A stretch of DNA of 64,000 bases from CAVRUF01 sp963716005. GTDB lineage: Bacteria > Actinomycetota > Thermoleophilia > Gaiellales > Gaiellaceae. A model generated the notes under the pieces. It was not told where the DNA came from, made no database searches, and saw nothing but the letters and a program-made list of their open reading frames with translations. The DNA lies in contig OY970285.1 in assembly GCA_963716005.1 (NCBI GenBank), forward strand, positions 744,001 to 808,000. Direction: 5' to 3'. Every line of letters begins with the position of its first letter. The first letter of the stretch is position 1. Below, in pieces: positions 35,254-44,481 of the stretch. Both the position numbers and the translations under genes were made by a program.

Positions 35254-36689
35254 TCAGGCCTTCGTCGCGAGGACGACGAGGCGCTCTTCGGTCATCTCGC
35301 GCACGGTGTGCGCGGGGCCTTCCTTCGTGTTCCCGGAGCCCTTGACGCCGCCGTACGGCATCTGGTCCGCCCGGAACGTGGGCGCCTCGTTCACGATCAC
35401 GCCGCCGAACTCGAGCCCCTGGGCCGCGGCGAGCGCCGTGTCGACCCGCGCCGTGAAGATGCCGGCCTGGAGTCCGTAGTCGGTCGAGTTGGCCAACTCG
35501 AGCGCCTCGTCGAGCGTGTCGTACGGGCTGACCGTGCAGACCGGGCCGAAGATCTCGTCGCAGGACACCTTCATCTCGGCGGTCACGTCCGCGAGGACGG
35601 TCGGGCGCAGGAGCCCGTTCTCCTCGCCGCCGGCGAGCTGCGTTGCACCCTGCGAGACCGCTTCGGCGATCCAGGCGGCGATCCGTTCCTTCGCCTCGGC
35701 GTCGATCACCGGGCCGACGTCGGTGTCGTCGTCGGCGGGATCGCCCACCACGAGCGCCTCGACCTTCGGGATGAAGCGGGCGACGAAATCGTCGTAGGCG
35801 GCGCGCTGCACGTAGATCCGCTGGACGGAGATGCAGCTCTGCCCGGCGAAGGCGAAGGCGTTCGCGGCGAGCTTGGTCGCGGCCTCCTCCATGTCCGCGT
35901 CGGCCTCGACGATCACCGGCGTCGTGTTGCCGAGCTCGAGCGTGACCTTCTTCTGCGCGGCGCGCTCCGCGGAGCGCCCAGCCGACGCCGCTCGAGCCGG
36001 TGAACGTGATCATCTTCACGCGCTCGTCCTCCACGAGGACGTCGCCGATGTCGGACGCCTTGCCGACGAGGACGTTGAGCCAGCCCGGCGGCAGGCCGGC
36101 CTCGGTCTCGAGCTCGGCGAGGAAGAGCGCCGAGAGCGGCGTCTGGCCCGCGGGCTTCAGCACGACGGAGCAGCCGGCGGCCAGGGCGGGCGCGATCTTG
36201 TGCGCGACGAGGTTCATGCGGGAAGTTGAAAGGGCTGATCGCACCGACGACGCCGATCGGGACGCGCATCGTGAACGCGACCTTGCCGGCGCCGGCGGGC
36301 GAGGCGTCCATCGGGATCGTCTCGCCGGTGGCGCGCCGCGCGACGGCGGCCGCGGTCTCGTACGTGGAGACGGCGCGCGGGGCTTCGACGCGCGCGGCCT
36401 TCATCGGCTTGCCCGCCTCGGCGGAGATCGTCTGCGCGGCCTCCTCCTGGCGGTCGGCGAGGAGCAGCGGCGACGCGCTCGAGGATTCCCGCGCGCTCGT
36501 GCGCGGTGAGCGGCTCGCGCATCGCACGCGGCGGCGGCGTCGACCGCCTTGCGGGTGAGCGCGGCGTCGGCGGCGGCGACGCGTCCGACCTCCTCGCCGG
36601 AGAAGGGCGAGTTCGACCTCGCGCCACTCGCCGGTCTCGACCCACTCGCCTGCGACGAGGAGCTTTCGTTCGCCGACCGTGGCTGCCAT
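35254..36689 (-). CDS. Aldehyde dehydrogenase (multiple frame breaks)
   Basis: NAD(P)-dependent aldehyde dehydrogenase of about 478 residues once five extra bases are ignored (about 36612, 36527, 36487, 36225 and 35975). Ordered pieces: KLLVAGEWVETG, SPFSGEEVGRVAAADA, AGKPMKAARVEA, VVGAISPFNFP, CSVVLKPAGQTPLSAL, MITFTGSSGVGW, KVTLELGN, the catalytic cysteine in FAGQSCISVQRIYV, and IFGPVCTVSPYD. It looks closest to the glyceraldehyde-3-phosphate / lactaldehyde dehydrogenase branch, but the substrate is uncertain. Every break can be repaired to family sequence, so consensus error is favoured over decay. Confidence 0.85.
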
Positions 36690-36723
36690 GCGGCCATTCA
36701 AGCATGCGGCGGCGATCCGGCGA

Positions 36724-36729
36724 TAGGCT
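36724..36729 (+). promoter_or_regulatory. -10 hexamer TAGGCT, leaderless promoter
   Basis: TAGGCT is eight bases before GTG 36738, with no ribosome-binding site between them. It lies in the 48-base divergent gap with the aldehyde dehydrogenase gene. Confidence 0.5.
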
Positions 36730-36737
36730 CCGCCGTC

Positions 36738-37594
36738 GTGGCCAGGGAGATCAAGACCGTCGGCGTCGTCGGGCTCGGCACGATGGGCGCCGGGATCGCC
36801 CAGGTCTGCGCGCAGGCGGGCGTCGACACGATCGGCGTCGAGGTCGAAGCCGCGCTGGCCGAGAAGGCGCGCGAGCGGATCGGCGTACTACCTCGGCCGC
36901 GGGGTCGAGAAGGGCCGCATGACCGCGGAGGAGCGCGACGCCGCGCTGGGCCGTTTGCGCACGTCCACGGACCGCGCCGACCTCGCCGGCTGCGACCTCG
37001 TGATCGAGGCGATCGTGGAAGACCTCGACGCCAAGCGGGAGCTCTTCGGCGCGCTCGACGGGATCGTCGCCGAGGACGCGGTGCTCGCCACGAACACGTC
37101 GGCGCTCTCGGTGACCGAGATCGCGCGCGCGACCGATCATCCGGAGCGCGTCGTCGGCATGCACTTCTTCAATCCGGCGCCCGTCCTCGATCTCGTCGAG
37201 GTCGTGCGGACGGAGCTCTCCGATCGCCGACGTCCACGAGGCGGCGTACGCGTTCGCGGAGCGCCTCGGCAAGCAGCCGATCCGCTGCAACGACACGCCG
37301 GGGTTCGTCGTCAACCGGATCCTCATCCCGCTCCTGAACGACTGCGTCCGCGTGCTCGACGAGGCGGACGTGACGCCGGAGGATCTCGACAAGGCGATGC
37401 GCTTCGGCGTGAACTGGCCGATCGGGCCCTGCGCGCTCCTCGACCTGATCGGGATAGACATCCACGTGCACGCGTCCGAGGCGCTCGAGGCCGCGCTCGG
37501 CGAGCCGCGCATGGGCCCGCCCGCGCGTCTCGTCGAGATGGCCGAGGCCGGCCACCTCGGCCGCAAGTCGGGCCAGGGCTTCTTCAGCTACTAA
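36738..37594 (+). CDS. 3-hydroxyacyl-CoA dehydrogenase (two frame breaks)
   Basis: About 284 residues when extra bases at about 36885 and 37220 are ignored. NAD-binding loop VVGLGTMGAGIAQVCAQAG at residue 8, LVIEAIVEDLDAKRELFGALD, catalytic H in GMHFFNPAP, then VNRILIPLLNDCVRVLDE and MRFGVNWPIGPCALLDLIG of the C-terminal domain, ending KSGQGFFSY. It oxidises 3-hydroxyacyl-CoA, possibly 3-hydroxybutyryl-CoA, in fatty-acid or butyrate metabolism. The stop overlaps the end of convergent pdxH. Confidence 0.88.
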
Positions 37595-38195
37595 GGGGCA
37601 AGCCGCTCGATTGTCCAGCCGCCGCCGTCGAGGCGGTAGCGGAACCGGTCGTGCAGCCGGTCGTCGCCGTGCTGCCAGAACTCGAACGCGACGGGTGCGA
37701 GACGGAAGCCGCCCCAGCTGTCGGGCCGCGGCAGCTCGTCCTCGCGGCCTTCGTATTCGGCGCGCAGGGCGGCCGCGCGGGTCTCGAGCGTCTCACGGTC
37801 GGGAACGACCTCGCTCTGCGGCGACACCGAGGCGCTCACGCGGCTTCCGAAGGGGCGTGAGCGGAAGTAACCGTCCGAATCCTCGGCCGAGATCCGCTCG
37901 ACCGTCCCCTCGATGCGCACCTGCCGTCCCGGCCAGAGGAAGAGAAGCGCCGCCTGCGGGTTCGCCTCGAGCTCGCGGCCCTTTCGGCTCCGTAGCCCGT
38001 GAAGAAGACGAAACCCAGCGCGTCGAAGCCCTTGAGCAGCACGGCGCGCGCCGACGGAGCGGCGTCCTCGGTCGCCGTCGCGAGCACGACCGTCTCGGGC
38101 AGCGCGACCCCGGCGTCCCGCGCCTCGGCGAACCACGCCGCGAACTGCTCGACGGGATCCGGATCCAGACCGGCTGAGCGGAGGGGCGCTGCCAT
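37591..38195 (-). CDS. pdxH: Pyridoxamine 5'-phosphate oxidase (one frame break)
   Basis: FMN enzyme that makes pyridoxal 5'-phosphate. The frame from ATG 38195 has DPVEQFAAWFAEARDAG, PSARAVLLKGFDALGFVFFTGYG. A base appears to be missing in the G run at about 37992, and the remaining sequence (GRELEANPQAALLFLWPGRQVRIEG, SRPFGSRVSASVSPQS, EFWQHGDDRLHDRFRY, IERLAP) continues in another frame. The corrected length of about 201 residues is normal for PdxH. Confidence 0.9.
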
Positions 38196-38261
38196 TACAG
38201 ACTCTTTACACCAATCTCAACCGGAGCGGGCATCACGGAGTGAAACTACGTGAGGTAGACG

Positions 38262-38746
38262 ATGCATATGCCCCGTTTTCTCATCGTCCTTTCGACCGCG
38301 ATCATCGCACTCGCCGGCTCGGCGACCGCCTCCGCGAGCATTGCCGATCGCGAGGTCGCGGAAGCGGGATCGACGCTGTCACTCATGGGCGGCAAGGGGA
38401 TGGCCGTGATCACGAGCCAGGACGGATCGCTCCTAGGGACGATCAAGCGGGGCGCATCACGTTCACCGACTATGCGCGCGGTTCGAAGACGAGCTTCGAT
38501 CCGAAGAAGTGGGGCTGCGAGAAGCGGAGGCGCATCAACCGCAAGACGGTCTTCTGCAGCGGGCAGAACCTGCACTTCACGATCTCCGGCGGCGCCTGGA
38601 TGGCGACCCTGCGCGGACGTGGCATCGCTGCGAGCGCGGTCGTCGTCGGCAAGGTGCTCCTGCGCGGCACGAAGGGCACCTTCTCGATCGACGGGGGCCC
38701 GCGTCGCAAGTGGCCTCTGAACGGCCAGACGTACAAACTGGGCTAG
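38262..38746 (+). CDS. Small secreted protein (one frame break)
   Basis: ATG 38262 (or 38268) begins a signal peptide of about 25 residues (FLIVLSTAIIALAGSATASA), then SLMGGKGMAVITSQDGSLLGTIKRG. A base seems missing at about 38450, after which the frame reads RITFTDYARGSKTSF, HFTISGGAWMATLRGRGI, GTKGTFSIDGGPRRKWP to TAG 38746. The corrected length is about 161 residues. The Gly-rich beta C-terminus recalls small secreted proteins that end in a 'G-YS-NG' motif. Function unknown. Confidence 0.65.
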
Positions 38747-38775
38747 ACGACGGCCCGCTCTGTCACGATACGGGC

Positions 38776-39488
38776 GTGGTCGAGTCCGCGCGCCAGCGCA
38801 TCCTGCTAGTCGAAGACGAGGCGAACATCGCTTCCTTCGTCGCGATGTACCTTCAGAAGGCGGGCTACGAGGTCACGGTCGCGAGGGACGGAACGGAGGC
38901 CCTCGCCAAGGCGAACGCCGAGCCGCCCGCGCTGATCGTCCTCGACCTGATGCTGCCGGACATCGACGGGTGGACGTCTGCCGCCGGATCCGCCAGAAGT
39001 CGGACGTCCCGATCCTGATGCTGACCGCGCGCGACGACGACATCGACAAGATCATCGGGCTCGAGGTCGGCGCCGACGACTACCTCACGAAGCCGTTCAA
39101 CCCGCGCGAGCTCGTCGCGCGCGTGAAGTCGATCCTGCGCCGCTCGACGCCGCGGCGCACGCTGCCCGAGGGCGGCGTCCTCGAGCACGGAGATCCTGCG
39201 GATCGACTCCGGTCGGCGCGAGGTGTCGGTCGGCGAGGACGAGATCCAGCTCGCGCCGAAGGAGTTCGACCTCCTGTGGGAGCTGCTCGACCACCGCGGG
39301 CTCGTCCTCACGCGCGACCAGCTCCTCGAGCGCGTGTGGGGGTACACGTTCGCCGGCGACACGCGGACGGTCGACGTCCACGTCGGCCAGCTGCGGCGCA
39401 AGCTCGGCGAGGCGTGCCCGATCGTGACCGTCTGGGGCGTCGGCTACAAGGTCGACGAGCGAACCCAAGGCGGCGCCCGTCCAGCTAG
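38776..39488 (+). CDS. OmpR-family response regulator (frame broken)
   Basis: About 235 residues. Receiver domain from GTG 38776: RILLVEDEANIASFV with the acidic pair, phospho-acceptor D in LIVLDLMLPDIDG, then, after a missing G at about 38968, DVPILMLTARDDD and VGADDYLTKPFNPREL with the conserved K. An extra base near 39192 precedes the winged helix (LAPKEFDLLWELLDHRG, RTVDVHVGQLRRKLG, VWGVGYKVDER). The exact C-terminus is unclear because the frame that ends at TAG 39488 is not the one of the winged helix. Partner of the kinase that follows. Confidence 0.85.
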
Positions 39489-39498
39489 GACGCGCGCG

Positions 39499-40871
39499 AT
39501 GCAGTTCCCTTCGCTTTCGCCTTCCGGCGCTCTTCCTCGCGCGGGTCGTCGTGGCCGCGCTCGTCACCGCGTCGCCGCGGTCGGGCTCTTCCAGGACTCG
39601 ACGCGCGCCGACACGTTCGCCGATCTCCGGCAGCAGGCGGAGGGCCTCGCCGATCTCTATGCGACCCAGGCGCGTGGAGACGGGCCAGTTCCCGCCGGCC
39701 GAGCGGCTCGAGGCGGCGACCGGGACGACGCTCTTCTACGCCGGGCTCGAGCTCTTCCCGGGCGCCGCACGGGCCTGCGCGCAGCTCGAGCTCGACCGTG
39801 CTCGCCGGACCAGGAGGCGCTGGACGACGGCCGGCCGCAGACGTTCGAGTTCACGCCGCCGGGACACGACCGCGTGTACCTCGCCGCCGCGCACCCGCTC
39901 CAGATCGGCGAGCAGACCTTCGGCGTGATCGTCGTCGCCAAGCCGCGCGCCGAGATCCGCGAGCGCTGGGTCGGCCTCGCCGAGCGGCTCGGTCTCGCGC
40001 TGCTCGCCGGGCTCGCCGTCGCGGTCGGGCTGGTCGCGTACCTCTCGCGCCGCCTGACCGCGCCGGTGGTCGCGCTCACGCAGGCGACGGACGAGGTCGC
40101 GCGCGGACGCTACGACGTGGAGCTCCCACGGGCGAGCGGGCGCGACGAGATCGGCCATCCTCACGCGCGCGGTTCGGCAGACATGACGCGCCGGCTCGCG
40201 GAGGCGGAGGAGCTCGAGCGCAACTTCCTCATGAGCGTCTCGCACGAGCTGCGCACGCCGCTGACCGCGATCCGCGGCCATGTCGGCGCGCTCGGCGAAG
40301 GACTCGTCGAGGATCCCGAGATGCGCGAGGCCTCGCTCGAGGTCATCCGCACCGAGACGGACCGGCTCTCACGGCTCGTCGGCGATCTGCTCGACCTCGC
40401 CCGGCTCGACGCGCGCCGGTTCACAGCTCGCCGAGGAGGAGGTCGATCTGCGGCAGCTCCTGGAGAAGCGCCTACAACGCGCGCACCGAGGAGGCCCAGG
40501 CGCGCGGGATCACGTACGAGCGCGACTTCGACGCCGACCCGGTGCTCTTCACCGACGGCGACCGCGTCCTCCAGATCGTCACGAACCTCGTGGACAACGC
40601 GTTCGTCTGGACGCCGGACGGCGGCCGGATCGGGCTCGGGCTGACCGCGGCGAACGGCGCCGTCTCGGTGACCGTCTCGGACAGCGGGCCGGGGGTCGCG
40701 CCGGAGGAGCAGGAGCGCATCTTCCGGCCGTTCATCTCCGGCGACGGCTCGCACGGGACCGGCCTCGGCCTCGCGATCGCGCGGGAGCTCGCGCTGGCGC
40801 TCGGCGGCGAGCTGTCGCTCGTCTCGGAGCCCGGCCTGGGCTCGCGCTTCGAGCTGACGCTCTGCCCGTGA
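39499..40871 (+). CDS. Two-component sensor histidine kinase (many frame breaks)
   Basis: Starts at ATG 39499, close behind the response regulator. Pieces in order: a first membrane segment LPALFLARVVVAALVTA, an external sensor part (GLFQDSTRADTFADLRQQAEGL, PAERLEAATGTTLFYAGLELFPGAARA, QTFEFTPPGHDRVYLAAAH), a second membrane segment, HAMP, HisKA with VSHELRTPLTAIRGHVG, DLLDLARLDARRF, and a HATPase domain (NLVDNAFVWTPDGG, DSGPGVAPEEQ, GTGLGLAIAREL). Eight or more single-base indels, mostly insertions, are needed to join the pieces. At 40155-40185 three insertions together keep the frame. About 450 residues when corrected. Confidence 0.8.
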
Positions 40872-40872
40872 C

Positions 40873-41347
40873 CTAGGAGGTCTTGCGCTCTTGCCGGTCT
40901 TCGAGCCGGTAGAGCTCGGCGACCGGGCGCGTCTTCGAGCGAGCGCTCCAGGCGGTCGAGCGACCGTTCGAGCCGGTCGAGGCGCCGGTCGACGCCTTGC
41001 CAGCCCGCGGCGACGAGATCGACGAGGAGCGCGAGATCCTCGATGCGGGCGCGCCGCTCGGCCTCGATGTCGGTCTGGATGTGCTCCAGGCGGCGGATCG
41101 TCTGGTTCGAGAGCCCGCGAACCTCGGCGAGGCTCCGCGCGACCGGCGCTGCCTCGGCGCGCATCCCGTCGCGGATCGCGGCGTCCAGCCGGTCCGGGAC
41201 GGTCGTCTCGAGCCCGGCGGTCTGCTCCGCGAACGACTCGAGCGCCTCGCGTGCGCGCTCGAGCGCCGTGTCGAGCGCCGCCGTGTCGGCACCGCGGCCG
41301 GCCTCGTCGAGGCGGCGGCGGGCGCGTGCGAGCGACTCGGGTAGCAC
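40873..41347 (-). CDS. Coiled-coil hypothetical protein (one frame break)
   Basis: From GTG 41347 the frame reads LPESLARARRRLDEAGRG, LERAREALESFAEQTAGLETTVPDRLDAAIRDG, RRLEHIQTDIEAERRARIEDL, and VDRRLDRLERSLDRLERSLE, a nearly continuous amphipathic helix with heptad leucines. An extra base near 40940 shifts to the true tail VAELYRLEDRQERKTS and TAG. About 157 residues. No family recognised; the pattern suits an oligomerising or scaffold protein. It is convergent with the sensor kinase and divergent from queA. Confidence 0.6.
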
Positions 41348-41380
41348 GAGGCGGACACTAGTGTTCGGCCCGGACGAACC

Positions 41381-42319
41381 GTGGACACCGACGAGCTCGA
41401 CTACCACCTGCCTCCGGAGCTCATCGCGCAGCATCCGGCGGAGCGCCGCGACGAGAGCCGGCTGCTCGTCTACGACCGGCGAACGGGGAGATCCGCCACC
41501 GGACTTCCGCGACTTCGAGGCCGAGGTCGGCACGGCGCTCGTCGTCGTGAACGACACGCGCGTCATCCCGGCGCGGCTACGCGCTCGAACGACCCGGAGG
41601 CGGCGCCGCGGAGGTGCTGCTCCTCGAGCCGCTCGGCGACGGCCGCTGGGAGGCGCTCGCGCGCCCGACGCGGCGGCTGCGTCCCGGGCATGCGACTCGG
41701 CCCGGTCGAGCTGGAGGAGCACCTCGGCGAGGGCCGCTGGCGGATCCGGCTCGACGGCGAGCCGGCCGGGGAGACGCCGCTGCCGCCGTACATCACCGAG
41801 CCGCTCGCCGATCCCGAGCGCTACCAGACCGTCTACGCCGAGCACGAGGGCTCCGCGGCCGCGCCGACCGCCGGGCTCCACTTCACGCCGGAGCTCCTGG
41901 CCCGCCTCGACGTCGCCCATGTGACCCTGCACGTCGGCCTGGACACGTTCCGTCCGGTCTCGGCCGCGACGCTCGAAGAGCACGCCCTCGGCAGCGAGCG
42001 CTACGAGATCGACGAAGGCGCGTGGGAGCGGATCGCGGCGGCGCCGCGCGTGCTCGCCGTCGGGACGACGACGACCCGGGTGCTGGAATCGGTCGCGCGA
42101 GGAGCTCCGCTCACCGGGCGCACCGATCTTCTGATCTCGCCGGGCTTCGAGTTCCGTCGGGTGGACGCGCTCCTCACGAACTTCCACCTGCCCCGGTCGA
42201 CCCTGCTCGCGCTCGTCATGGCGTTCGCCGGAGTGGAGGAGACGAGACGGATCTACACCGAGGCGATACAGGAGCGCTACCGCTTCTACTCCTTCGGCGA
42301 TGCGATGCTCGTCGCCTGA
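41381..42319 (+). CDS. queA: S-adenosylmethionine:tRNA ribosyltransferase-isomerase (frame breaks)
   Basis: Transfers and isomerises the ribose of SAM onto preQ1 in tRNA, giving epoxyqueuosine, which QueG then reduces. Start GTG 41381: DTDELDYHLPPELIAQHPAERRDESRLLVYDR. Missing Gs near 41490-41505, an indel near 41590 and an extra G near 41690 scatter the next part over other frames (ALVVVNDTRVIPARLRA, AAEVLLLEPLGDGRWEAL). From 41691 the frame is intact: PPYITEPLADPERYQTVYA, GSAAAPTAGLHFTPELL, VGTTTTRVLES and LLTNFHLPRSTLL. Corrected length is about 314 residues. Canonical partner of tgt-yajC-secDF downstream. Confidence 0.92.
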   Translation: MDTDELDYHLPPELIAQHPAERRDESRLLVYDRRTGRSATGLPRLRGRGRHGARRRERHARHPGAATRSNDPEAAPRRCCSSSRSATAAGRRSRARRGGCVPGMRLGPVELEEHLGEGRWRIRLDGEPAGETPLPPYITEPLADPERYQTVYAEHEGSAAAPTAGLHFTPELLARLDVAHVTLHVGLDTFRPVSAATLEEHALGSERYEIDEGAWERIAAAPRVLAVGTTTTRVLESVARGAPLTGRTDLLISPGFEFRRVDALLTNFHLPRSTLLALVMAFAGVEETRRIYTEAIQERYRFYSFGDAMLVA

Positions 42320-42338
42320 TTTGATTTCGAGCCCGAAT

Positions 42339-42444
42339 CGCGCCACCATCCGGCCATCGTGCGGCTAATCACGATCTTCACCATCGCCCTCCGCGCCACC
42401 ATCCGGCCATCGTGCGGCTAATTACGATCTTCACCATCGCCCTC
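42339..42444 (+). repeat. 53-bp tandem duplication spanning an RTX gene start
   Basis: 42339-42391 and 42392-42444 are identical except for one base (C/T at 42370 / 42423). Each unit contains CATCCGGCCATC, the GTG start and the first eleven codons of the RTX gene. Because 53 is not a multiple of three, the first GTG (42359) opens a 20-codon frame that stops at TAA 42419-42421, just after the second GTG (42412) from which the full protein is read. Confidence 0.9.
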
Positions 42445-43503
42445 GCGGCAAGCGCCATGCTTTCCTCGAGTGCTCCGGCGGGCCCGCCGATCACCTGCCT
42501 GGGCCGAACGCCCACGATCCTCGGCACCGACGCCGGAGAGACCTTGACGGGTACCGCCGGTCTCGACGTGATCGTCGGCCTCGGAGGGAACGACACGATC
42601 GACGGGTTGGCCGGCTGGGACATCATCTGCGCCGGCGAGGGCAACGACGACGTCGACGGCGGACCGGGCGACGACTACGTCGAGGGCGGCGGCGGCGACG
42701 ACACGTTGGCCGGCGGGGACGGGCGCGACTTCGTCTTCTACCTCTACTCGCCGGCCCCCGTCGAGGTCGACCTGCGCGTCGCCGTCCGGACGGCAACCGG
42801 GTGGGGAAGTGACACGTTCACCGACTTGTTCGAGGGAATCATCGGCTCGCCGTTCGACGACCAGCTCCGGCACGACGACGCATCGGACGATGGATACGGC
42901 CGGTTCTACTTCCAGATCGAGGGCCGCGGCGGAGCCGACGAGATCTGGGGGACGCTCACGGACGATTACCTGATCGGGGACGCCGGAAACGACATCATCC
43001 ACGGGCGCCAAGGGAGCGACCTCGTCGAAGCCGGTTCCGGGAACGACGAGCTCGACGGGTCCTCCGGCGAGGACGATCTCTTCGGGGAGAACGGCAACGA
43101 CAAGCTGGCCGGCGGGCCGAACCTGGACTTCCTGTACGGCGGGCCCGGCGACGACCGGATGGACGGCGGCTCCGGCGTCGACTACGTGCTCTACGACACG
43201 GCCGGCCGCGGCGTGAACGTGAACCTCGCGACGAAGCGCGCGAGCGGCCAGGGAGCCGACCGGTTCCTGAAGGTCGAGGGCGCCTTCGGCTCCCGCCATG
43301 GGGACGTCCTGCGCGGCAACGGCTTGTCCAACACCCTCTTCGGGCTCGGGGGCAACGACAAGCTGTTCGGCGGGGGAGGCCGCGACGGGCTGTACGGGGC
43401 AGCGGGGAAGGACCGGCTCGACGGCGGCCCGGGCCGCGACGTCACGGACGGCGGCGCCGGTAACGACAACTGCCTGAACGGTGAAGTCCGCTATTCGTGC
43501 TGA
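42412..43503 (+). CDS. Secreted RTX-type calcium-binding repeat protein 1
   Basis: 363 residues from GTG 42412. Signal peptide to about residue 23 (LAASAMLSSSAPAG), then a mature start with PITCLGRTPTILGTDAGETLTG. Two blocks of nonapeptide repeats GGxGxDxxx (about 45-100 and 170-245, then 290-345), such as GLGGNDTIDG and GGPGDDYVEG, build calcium-binding parallel beta rolls. The blocks are separated by non-RTX beta segments (EVDLRVAVRTATGWGSDTF, NVNLATKRASGQGADRF). Ends with a Cys pair. No lipase or toxin domain. Surface or matrix role inferred. Its 5' end is duplicated. Confidence 0.88.
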   Translation: MRLITIFTIALAASAMLSSSAPAGPPITCLGRTPTILGTDAGETLTGTAGLDVIVGLGGNDTIDGLAGWDIICAGEGNDDVDGGPGDDYVEGGGGDDTLAGGDGRDFVFYLYSPAPVEVDLRVAVRTATGWGSDTFTDLFEGIIGSPFDDQLRHDDASDDGYGRFYFQIEGRGGADEIWGTLTDDYLIGDAGNDIIHGRQGSDLVEAGSGNDELDGSSGEDDLFGENGNDKLAGGPNLDFLYGGPGDDRMDGGSGVDYVLYDTAGRGVNVNLATKRASGQGADRFLKVEGAFGSRHGDVLRGNGLSNTLFGLGGNDKLFGGGGRDGLYGAAGKDRLDGGPGRDVTDGGAGNDNCLNGEVRYSC

Positions 43504-43556
43504 CGCGTCCCCAATGACGAATTGACCCACCCTCGCCTGCGGTTCACCATGGAGCC

Positions 43557-44459
43557 GTGGGTCGCCTCGCCGCCATTCTCGTCGTTTCCGTCGCCGTAGT
43601 CGCGGCGCTCGCCGGGAGCGGAGGCGCCGGGACGCCCGTCACCTGCTACAGCCGCGCGGCGACGATCGTGGGCACCGAGGGCCCGGAGACGCTGACCGGA
43701 ACCGGTGGCAACGACGTGATCGCCGGCCTCGGCGGCGACGACACGATCAACGGCAACGGCGGCCGCGACTTCATCTGCCCCGGCGGCGGCGCCGACACGG
43801 TGAACGGCGGCGCGGGGCTCGACAACGTCGAGGCGTCCGACGGAAACGACGTCCTCACCGGCGGCCCCGGAGCCGACTACCTGAGCTACTTCGATTCGCC
43901 GGCCGCCGCGAAGGTCAACCTCGCGAGCGCGACCGGGAGGGGCTGGGGAGTCGACACGGTGAACGGGTTCGAAGGCGTCGTCGGCTCGAGGTTCGCCGAC
44001 AAGCTGACCGGCGGCGGTGCGGACGACCAGCTCGAAGGTCGTGGTGGGGGAGACACACTCGTCGGCGGCGGGGGCGACGACTACCTGCTCCCGGGCCCCG
44101 GGACGGACGCCGTCAAAGGGGGAACCGGCTACGACTACGCCATCTACTGGGATTCCAACCACGGGATCAAGGGGAACCTCGGAACCCGTCGCGCCACCGG
44201 CGAGGGACTCGACCGGTACACGTCGATCGAGGGGATCGGCGGCTCCGACTACGCGGACGTCCTCGTCGGGAACGGCGGCCCGAATGGCCTCTACGGCTAC
44301 ATCGGGAACGACCGGCTTCTGGCGAAGGGCGGCAGCGACTGGATCTACGCGGGCCCCGGCAAGGATCATCTCGACGGCGGCACGGGAAACGACTTCCTGA
44401 ACGGCGAGAAGGGCAAGGACACCTGCCTGCACGGCGAGCGGAAGCGCAGCTGCCCCTAG
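43557..44459 (+). CDS. Secreted RTX-type calcium-binding repeat protein 2
   Basis: 300 residues from GTG 43557 with GGAG six bases before. Paralogue of the preceding gene with the same plan: signal peptide (LAAILVVSVAVVAALAGSGGAG), CYSRAATIVGTEGPETLTG, RTX blocks (GLGGDDTINGNGGRDFICPGG, GGGGDDYLLPGPG), matching inserts (KVNLASATGRGWGVDTVNGFEG, KGNLGTRRATGEGLDRY) and a C-terminal Cys pair (CLHGERKRSC). One RTX block shorter than protein 1, so the pair arose by tandem duplication. It sits between queA and tgt. Confidence 0.88.
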   Translation: MGRLAAILVVSVAVVAALAGSGGAGTPVTCYSRAATIVGTEGPETLTGTGGNDVIAGLGGDDTINGNGGRDFICPGGGADTVNGGAGLDNVEASDGNDVLTGGPGADYLSYFDSPAAAKVNLASATGRGWGVDTVNGFEGVVGSRFADKLTGGGADDQLEGRGGGDTLVGGGGDDYLLPGPGTDAVKGGTGYDYAIYWDSNHGIKGNLGTRRATGEGLDRYTSIEGIGGSDYADVLVGNGGPNGLYGYIGNDRLLAKGGSDWIYAGPGKDHLDGGTGNDFLNGEKGKDTCLHGERKRSCP

Positions 44460-44481
44460 CATCGCCTGCGACGATGGGGCC

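Noticed and set aside
33060..41700. Programmed frameshifting or a recoding system as explanation of the many frame breaks
   Set aside because: No slippery sequences recur, positions are random within genes, several breaks cancel each other within 30 bases, and neighbouring intervals are clean. Consensus error explains this better.
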